NCBI RefSeq assembly: GCF_018873765.1
Contig: NC_057925.1
Location: 7,265,568 to 7,329,567 of the forward strand
Source: Telopea speciosissima
Lineage: Eukaryota; Streptophyta; Magnoliopsida; Proteales; Proteaceae
Reading direction: 5' to 3'
DNA length: 64,000 bases
Position numbers and translations under genes: made by a program. This document shows, in pieces, positions 58,797 to 64,000 of this stretch; position 1 is the stretch's first letter; the number at the start of each line of letters is the position of its first letter. The notes beneath the pieces are model-generated. The model was not told the DNA's origin and made no database searches. It saw only the letters and a list, made by a program, of their open reading frames with translations.

Positions 58797-61130
58797 TCCT
58801 AATTTATTTTTTAAATAGACTTGTCATTAGATACATGGAAATAGGGACGTCAAAGCTGCCTTGCACCGGTAGGCCTGACCTAAATCGACCAGCTATAGCC
58901 CTAGCCTGGCCCAATCGATTATTAAACGTACCGGGTTTATGCATCAACCGATTATTAATCAAATGTTCACAGTAAAAGGTAGTAGCCCAATGATCATTAA
59001 ACCGGGACAGACCAAAACCTATGACTAATAGGCCTGCCTTCTGATTTTGTTCAATTCACAACTATTAGGAACTTAGGTAGAATTCATCCTTAAAATCTAG
59101 CCGTTAAGGATGAGTTCTATCCAAGTTCCTAACAAGTGATATTAGATCTAAGGTTATGGCATGGCCAAGATCCTGGTAGAGTCAAGGCATGGGAACTCGT
59201 TGTGCTACGAAGATGAAGTCAAAGAAGATCTCGAATGCTCCCATGTGGAGAAGAATATGGGGAAGATCTTGGAAGCTTCCGCATGGACGGAGAGATTGTT
59301 GAGTTCTACACAGAAGATGAAAGTAATAATTCCACCTCGGAAATGAATAGTCCGATGTGGAGACATAGGTATTTGAGCACCCTCTCCTTAATGGCTAGCT
59401 TTTAAGGATGAATTATATGCAAGTTCCTGACAATTCCTTCGTAGTTTCTTGCCTTCATCCATGGTCTGAGCTAGATAGATCTCTAACGTGGTCAAATCAC
59501 TCGCCTAGGAAACCAGTTTTCCACTGATGGAAAATTTACTAAATTCTGGTGATAATAATGTCGGAATCAGAACTCTTGAAAAACCTAAGCCTCATGATGG
59601 GTTCATCACTAATAGTAGCTTTAGTTGTCCGTTAATGGTGGCCTTGAATACCCCTTTTTTTTTTTTTTTTTTTTTTTCCTTAAACACTAGCCTCTGTAGA
59701 TCCAAAGACCCACAGAAGTAACGACAACAACCTACTAAGGCAGGGACTTGCATGTTTGGGTGGTAACCAGCCTGAGCTATAACATTTAGGTGCTTATTAT
59801 TGGAAGAAAACTCTAACACTCCAAAGATGAAAATCATTATAATATTCTGAACCATTCATGACCATCACAGCAAATATGATTAAAACATTTATGGCTCCCA
59901 TAACATGTCATAATGCAGCGGTCTTAGTGTGATCACCTTTGTGTGTAATTTTTTTTTTTAATTGTTTTTAATAACAATTCATATCACAAATTGACAAGAG
60001 GAGAAAGAAGGCTAATGGCCACTGTCCAACATACAAGGCGGCTGCCAGGAATACAAACCGCAAGCACTTAACCAAGACACAAATATAATACAAAATTTTT
60101 TATAGCATGCAATCAGTCTCCCAACTTCATTACACAATTCAAAGAATGCACGACACAACCTAATACTCCGATACCATGTGTGGGATTAAAATCCTGATTC
60201 ACACAAATATAAAATGGATCTTGCTTATATGTACATAAATAAAATAAAAAACATAATAGGGAAATGATGCGTACCGTTCACTATCGCTTAAGAAAAAGCC
60301 GCCGCTTAAGTTGTATTGCAATGGTTTCTTTTCCGTCCTTGTTCGTTGTCCGTCTCTTTGCAATGACCAATGGACCTCAAGGTTTCTCCCTTTTTTTCTC
60401 TATCAATGTTTCTTTGTGATAGTATTGAAATGAAAAATGCAAGAAAAAGGGGAGGACCTAGAGTCTTATTTATAGATAGCAATGCACTCTCTCATCAAAG
60501 TGTGTGAAACATTGTAGGATTCTACTCCTTAGTTAGCTAAGATTGAGTTTCCAATTATAAATCCAAACATAATATAATGAAGATATACATGTCAATATCT
60601 AAATTGTTTCTTGGGACAAAATAGAAAACTAAATTTTCTACTTATAGGTGCATGAATTGCAAATGATTTAAAAAAAAAATTTCTTTAAATATTTTTAAGA
60701 TAGGGAGAACCATAAAATGGTGACTCGTAAAGTTAGCCATCAAACTTTTAATATAGTACATATCTTGAGAGTACAAACCAATAAACTGTGAAGGTGTTTC
60801 AATCCCTACATGTGGTAAACTGTAACGCCTCCACAGTAACTATAACTCCTTGCAGTAATAAAGGTTTACAGTTTCAATTATCTACGGTGTTTATATATTA
60901 ATCATCTAGCGGTTACTTCTCAAATTCCTCAAGTAGACAGCGGTTACTCCTTAGTCACCCATTTATGGCTCTTTAGGTCCACGCAAGCGTTGTACCACTT
61001 AATGCTCATTATTTGCTACAAATGCCAACCTGTCACATCTCTTCGATTTCAATAACTCCTATTGGTAGTGATTGTCTTCAAATGGTTACACCTCTTAGTA
61101 TTTTGAGTCATAATGACCATTAATCACTTG
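58797..61130. mobile_element. Copia-like LTR remnants, repeat block R2 (fossil)
   Basis: Direct repeat of R1 starting part-way through its left LTR. It has the same hairpin, an LTR-like end AACA at 59,134 followed by a primer-site-like TGATATTAGATC, about 1 kb of interior, then the minus-strand LTR with its end at 60,179 and TATA near 60,465. Broken. An open stretch at 59,161-59,346 has no recognised domain. Confidence 0.6.
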
Positions 61131-61239
61131 GTAATGAAGCAGTATTATCGGTTTCGGAACATCCAGGTAGCATTCAAAATTATCCAAAGTTGTTATGGGA
61201 ATTGTCAACAACAAGTAATGCTGTCACAAATTTGGCAGT

Positions 61240-61545
61240 TCTAACTCATCAAAATGCAATGGCGATTCAAACAGGGATCCTTTCAGGCTATTGAAGATAG
61301 TTGGAATCCTCTTATTATTGAATCTCACAATAAAATACTAATCTCGACACTCTTTGGCAAGCACACCGACCCACCAATTGTAGTGACTCCTATTATTAAG
61401 AATATTACTCATCTGACATTTTATTTAGAATCATGTACTTTTGAATTTATTCCAAGGGAGAAAAACAGTTTAACCGACTCCTTTTCCACGAGGGCCCAAT
61501 CCTTGATATTTAGGACTGTTTGGCCTATTTTCACTCCATGACTTC
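61240..61545 (+). mobile_element. RNase H fragment of an L1-type LINE or relative
   Basis: The frame reads IEDSWNPLIIESHNKILIST, LFGKHTDPP, IIKNITHLTFYLESCTFEF and IPREKNSLTDSFSTRAQS. The D...ESxN and REKNxLxDxxxTRA pattern is the C-terminal half of the RVT_3 RNase H family. No other LINE part adjoins it. Confidence 0.6.
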
Positions 61546-61799
61546 TAGATGCTTGTAATTTAGAATCCATGTCTTCCTGGTTAATGTGTCAGGAAATTAT
61601 GCACTTTCTTATTTCTCCAGTACCCATTTGGTTAGACATGAAGTGAACTAAAATAAAATTAAATATATAATCTTTTTTTCAATCTAAGATGTGTAATAAA
61701 CTCAAAGATATAGTAAGTGAGGTAGTTAAAATTTACTTCACTTTTCAAATAAAATAGTATAAAAATAGAAGAAAGTTCTCTATAGAGAAGTGTATCTCC

Positions 61800-61945
61800 C
61801 ACACCCAGACATAGAGGGGGACAAAATGACTGCCCCACCCCATGAAAGGCGAAAATCCTGCCCCCTATGATGCTAACGTGTGTGCTCTCATTGGCTTCCA
61901 CATGCATGCAGGGGCCACACTACTCCACAGAGAACACCGACCCAT
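61800..61945. repeat. Short dispersed repeat, possible MITE
   Basis: AGACATAGAGGGGGACAAAA and GGGGCCACACTACTCC recur in diverged form at 4035-4180 and 9040-9150. Ends not resolved. Confidence 0.4.
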
Positions 61946-62129
61946 TAAAATTCATGCGAATATGGTAATCTAAGAAAAGGATTTTTCTTTTAGTCATTTT
62001 GGGGGTTTTAAGGAAGCAAAGGTAGATAGAGGCAAAGGAGGTGGACCACACAAAGGACTACAGATTGAAATCAGTGGTCATGGCTCTATTTTCTTTCTTA
62101 ATTTAGAGAACTTGTAGCTGATATGAGGT

Positions 62130-62465
62130 TTTGGATGATGTCACCAGGGTTTCAAAAATTAGGAATTAGATTGGTGAATTGGCTGATTTGTAATAGAATT
62201 GGTTGACATCGATCCCAATTTCCACCGATCTTAATCGTTGTACCTTGAATCGAAATCAGAATGGCAATTCTATGATCGATTTTCAATTCCTTAATCGATT
62301 CCTTTGTATTTTCAATTGATTTAGACCAATTCTTTAACTGATCCCGATTCTAAGGCTGATCCCAATTCATGCCCTATATGATAATAACAAGTTAGATGGA
62401 CCGATTCAGATATGAGTTGGCTATGATGGACACCACCGGCCATCAATTGTAAGTTTTAAAACCCT
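62130..62465. repeat. Degenerate MITE built of GATC/AATCGAT words
   Basis: AGGGTTTCAAAAATTAGGAA at the left and AAGTTTTAAAACCCT at the right are imperfect inverted ends, with many CCGATC/AATCGAT words within. Of the same general type as 9390-9975. Confidence 0.45.
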
Positions 62466-62574
62466 AAATGTACTAAAAGAGATCAGTCGATCTAAGTAAT
62501 GGAGCAGTAGATTATGTTGTTGTTAAAGGTTCCTGATTGATAATAACAAATAACATACAATAGGTTTGTTCTCT

Positions 62575-63312
62575 TAATCTCATTGTGTTGAGGGTATCTT
62601 CAATGATGATAATGCAAAAGGACTTTATCTATTCTAATGGCATCAAGAAATGAAAAAAAAAAAGGTACCATTGCCCTTATAATTATATCAAATCACATAC
62701 AAGCATTTTATGCAGAACTCCGGGTAAGGTTACAAACCTTAAGAATGCATGTCACCCTTGATGAATGTGATCTAACCCTATTAGCACCGGTTCTTTTATT
62801 CAATAAGTCTTAATATGAGATTCAATCCTCTCAACCAAGACAGCAAAGAAGACTAGTAGAAACTGAGACAACCAAAGAAGGTAAGGAACTGAACAACTCG
62901 CAATATGCAAGTTGGCAGTAAATCCCAAATATTTATAGGTGGATATTTCTGAAGGTCCATCTTTGACAAATATTTAAGAACATTCCAAGAATGCTCTTAA
63001 ATAATAAATGCATGCTTTATACTTGTAAATAATCTACTGGCTCCTAGTGACTCAAATAAGGAAACTTTTAAAATCATAAATGATAATAAAGTATATGAAA
63101 ATACCATAAATAAAAAGAGTAAAAACTCTGCATGCATAGCCATTATTCTAGAAGCAGCTTCCCTAATTTATTTATTTTTAAATAGACTTGTCATTTGATA
63201 TAGGGGTGTCAAAGTTGGCTCGCACTGGTAGGCCCGACCTAAACCGACCAACGATAGCCCTATATCGGTCTGACTAATTATTAAACGTGTCAGGTTTACG
63301 CACCAACCAAAT
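62575..63312. repeat. Copia-like repeat block R3, partial (fossil)
   Basis: Third direct copy of the left part of R1 (55,080-55,810). Shared words include TAGCACCGGTTCTTTTA, GATTCAATCCTCTCAACCAA and AACTCGCAATATGCAAGTTG. It ends where a T-rich A/C-rich sequence begins. Confidence 0.7.
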
Positions 63313-64000
63313 TTATTTTTTTGGGTGAATGATTAATATATTCAAAGAAGCCCAAGAATTCTCCTCCCCCTCCCCCCTGCCAAAAAAATAGGGAAAAGAA
63401 TAATAAATAAAAATGAAAAATGAAAAAACTAGAGAATTATCCACAACAAAACAACAGCCTATCCCTATAGCTGAATCAAACTATACGGGAAATCCAGAGA
63501 TACAAAGGAAAGAGAGAACTCAAACCACTAGGCACCAAGGCCAACACCCTTGCAATCCCTATCCACTTCTACTTCTTCAAGAAACTAGGGACAACCCAAG
63601 ACAAGCAGTCACTTAAGCCTATTCCTAGTGATTTTAGTTGACTGAGGTGGGCTTGGCCTTCTTCCCTCCCTGTTTCTTAGAAAGACTGGGAAGAATCGCC
63701 CATATCCCGTGACTATTCTTTGAAACAACGAAAGGACTCACCCGGTCCACATGTAGAACTTTAGAGGAGGGAGAAATATTCACAAAAGAAACCACAAGCA
63801 CGAGCTACTGGTGAGGTTGGCATCCACTGTTACATTGAAGGACCACAGAGGTCTCGCCAGAATAGGACAATGGTCCAACATGGACCGGACCTGCTATGGA
63901 GACCCATCACCACTAATTAAATCAATATTTACTTCTACCTCATTTTCAACCCTTCCTAATAAAACTATATTCAACTCCGAAGTATTACCAACCACCCCAT
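63313..64000. other. Unrecognised sequence at the window end
   Basis: More GC-balanced than its neighbours. On the minus strand a lysine-rich end ILPSLSKKQGGKKAKP followed by a stop resembles the end of a nucleic-acid-binding ORF of a retroelement, but this cannot be decided. It may continue beyond the window. Confidence 0.3.

Overview
This is nuclear DNA of a flowering plant. Two TIR-NB-LRR resistance genes with plant introns point to a dicot or magnoliid, because monocots lack this class. The window also holds plant-type U1 and U2 snRNA genes with plant snRNA promoters, a Tat-lineage Ty3/gypsy element, an Au-type SINE, RTE and L1-type LINE ends and many MITEs. I cannot name the species from sequence alone.

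Positions 1-11,346 are a duplicated spliceosomal RNA locus, all on the minus strand: U2 (712-905), U1 (3556-3713), a split U2 (5468-7426), U1 (8384-8541) and U2 (10496-10691). Each has the plant upstream sequence element about 65-75 bases before its start, except the first U1, where it is decayed. The spacers are also duplicated, so the array grew by segmental duplication. The middle U2 is cut in two by a 1.6 kb long-TIR element plus a MITE. A further unrecognised segment (about 1600-2960) recurs at 11,090-11,346 and 22,895-24,362.

That second segment copy is split by an 11.5 kb Tat-lineage Ty3/gypsy fossil (11,347-22,894). It has two LTRs, a primer site, gag, protease, reverse transcriptase, two RNase H domains, integrase, a 33-base minisatellite, a long antisense coding region and a polypurine tract. 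From 23 to 33 kb the sequence is AT-rich. It holds MITEs with clear target duplications, a promoter-like region at 26.05 kb with a perfect 19-base hairpin upstream and no recognised protein downstream, a long inverted-repeat element and an RTE LINE end.

Positions 32.7-46.2 kb are a tandem duplication of about 6.8 kb. Each unit carries one five-exon TIR-NB-ARC-LRR-C-JID gene on the minus strand. Each copy has one different premature stop: TNL1 would end after its TIR and NB-ARC parts (about 636 residues) and TNL2 inside the NB-ARC (about 485). Both share an unusual TIR domain and MHS in place of MHD.

From 46 to 64 kb the DNA is intergenic. It has a B3-domain gene fragment, a 360-base tandem duplication, an L1-type LINE end with an RNase H domain, an Au-type SINE with a 17-base target duplication, and a large direct-repeat complex (55.1-63.3 kb) of decayed copia-like LTR pieces. 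No intact ordinary protein-coding gene was recognised outside the TNL pair.
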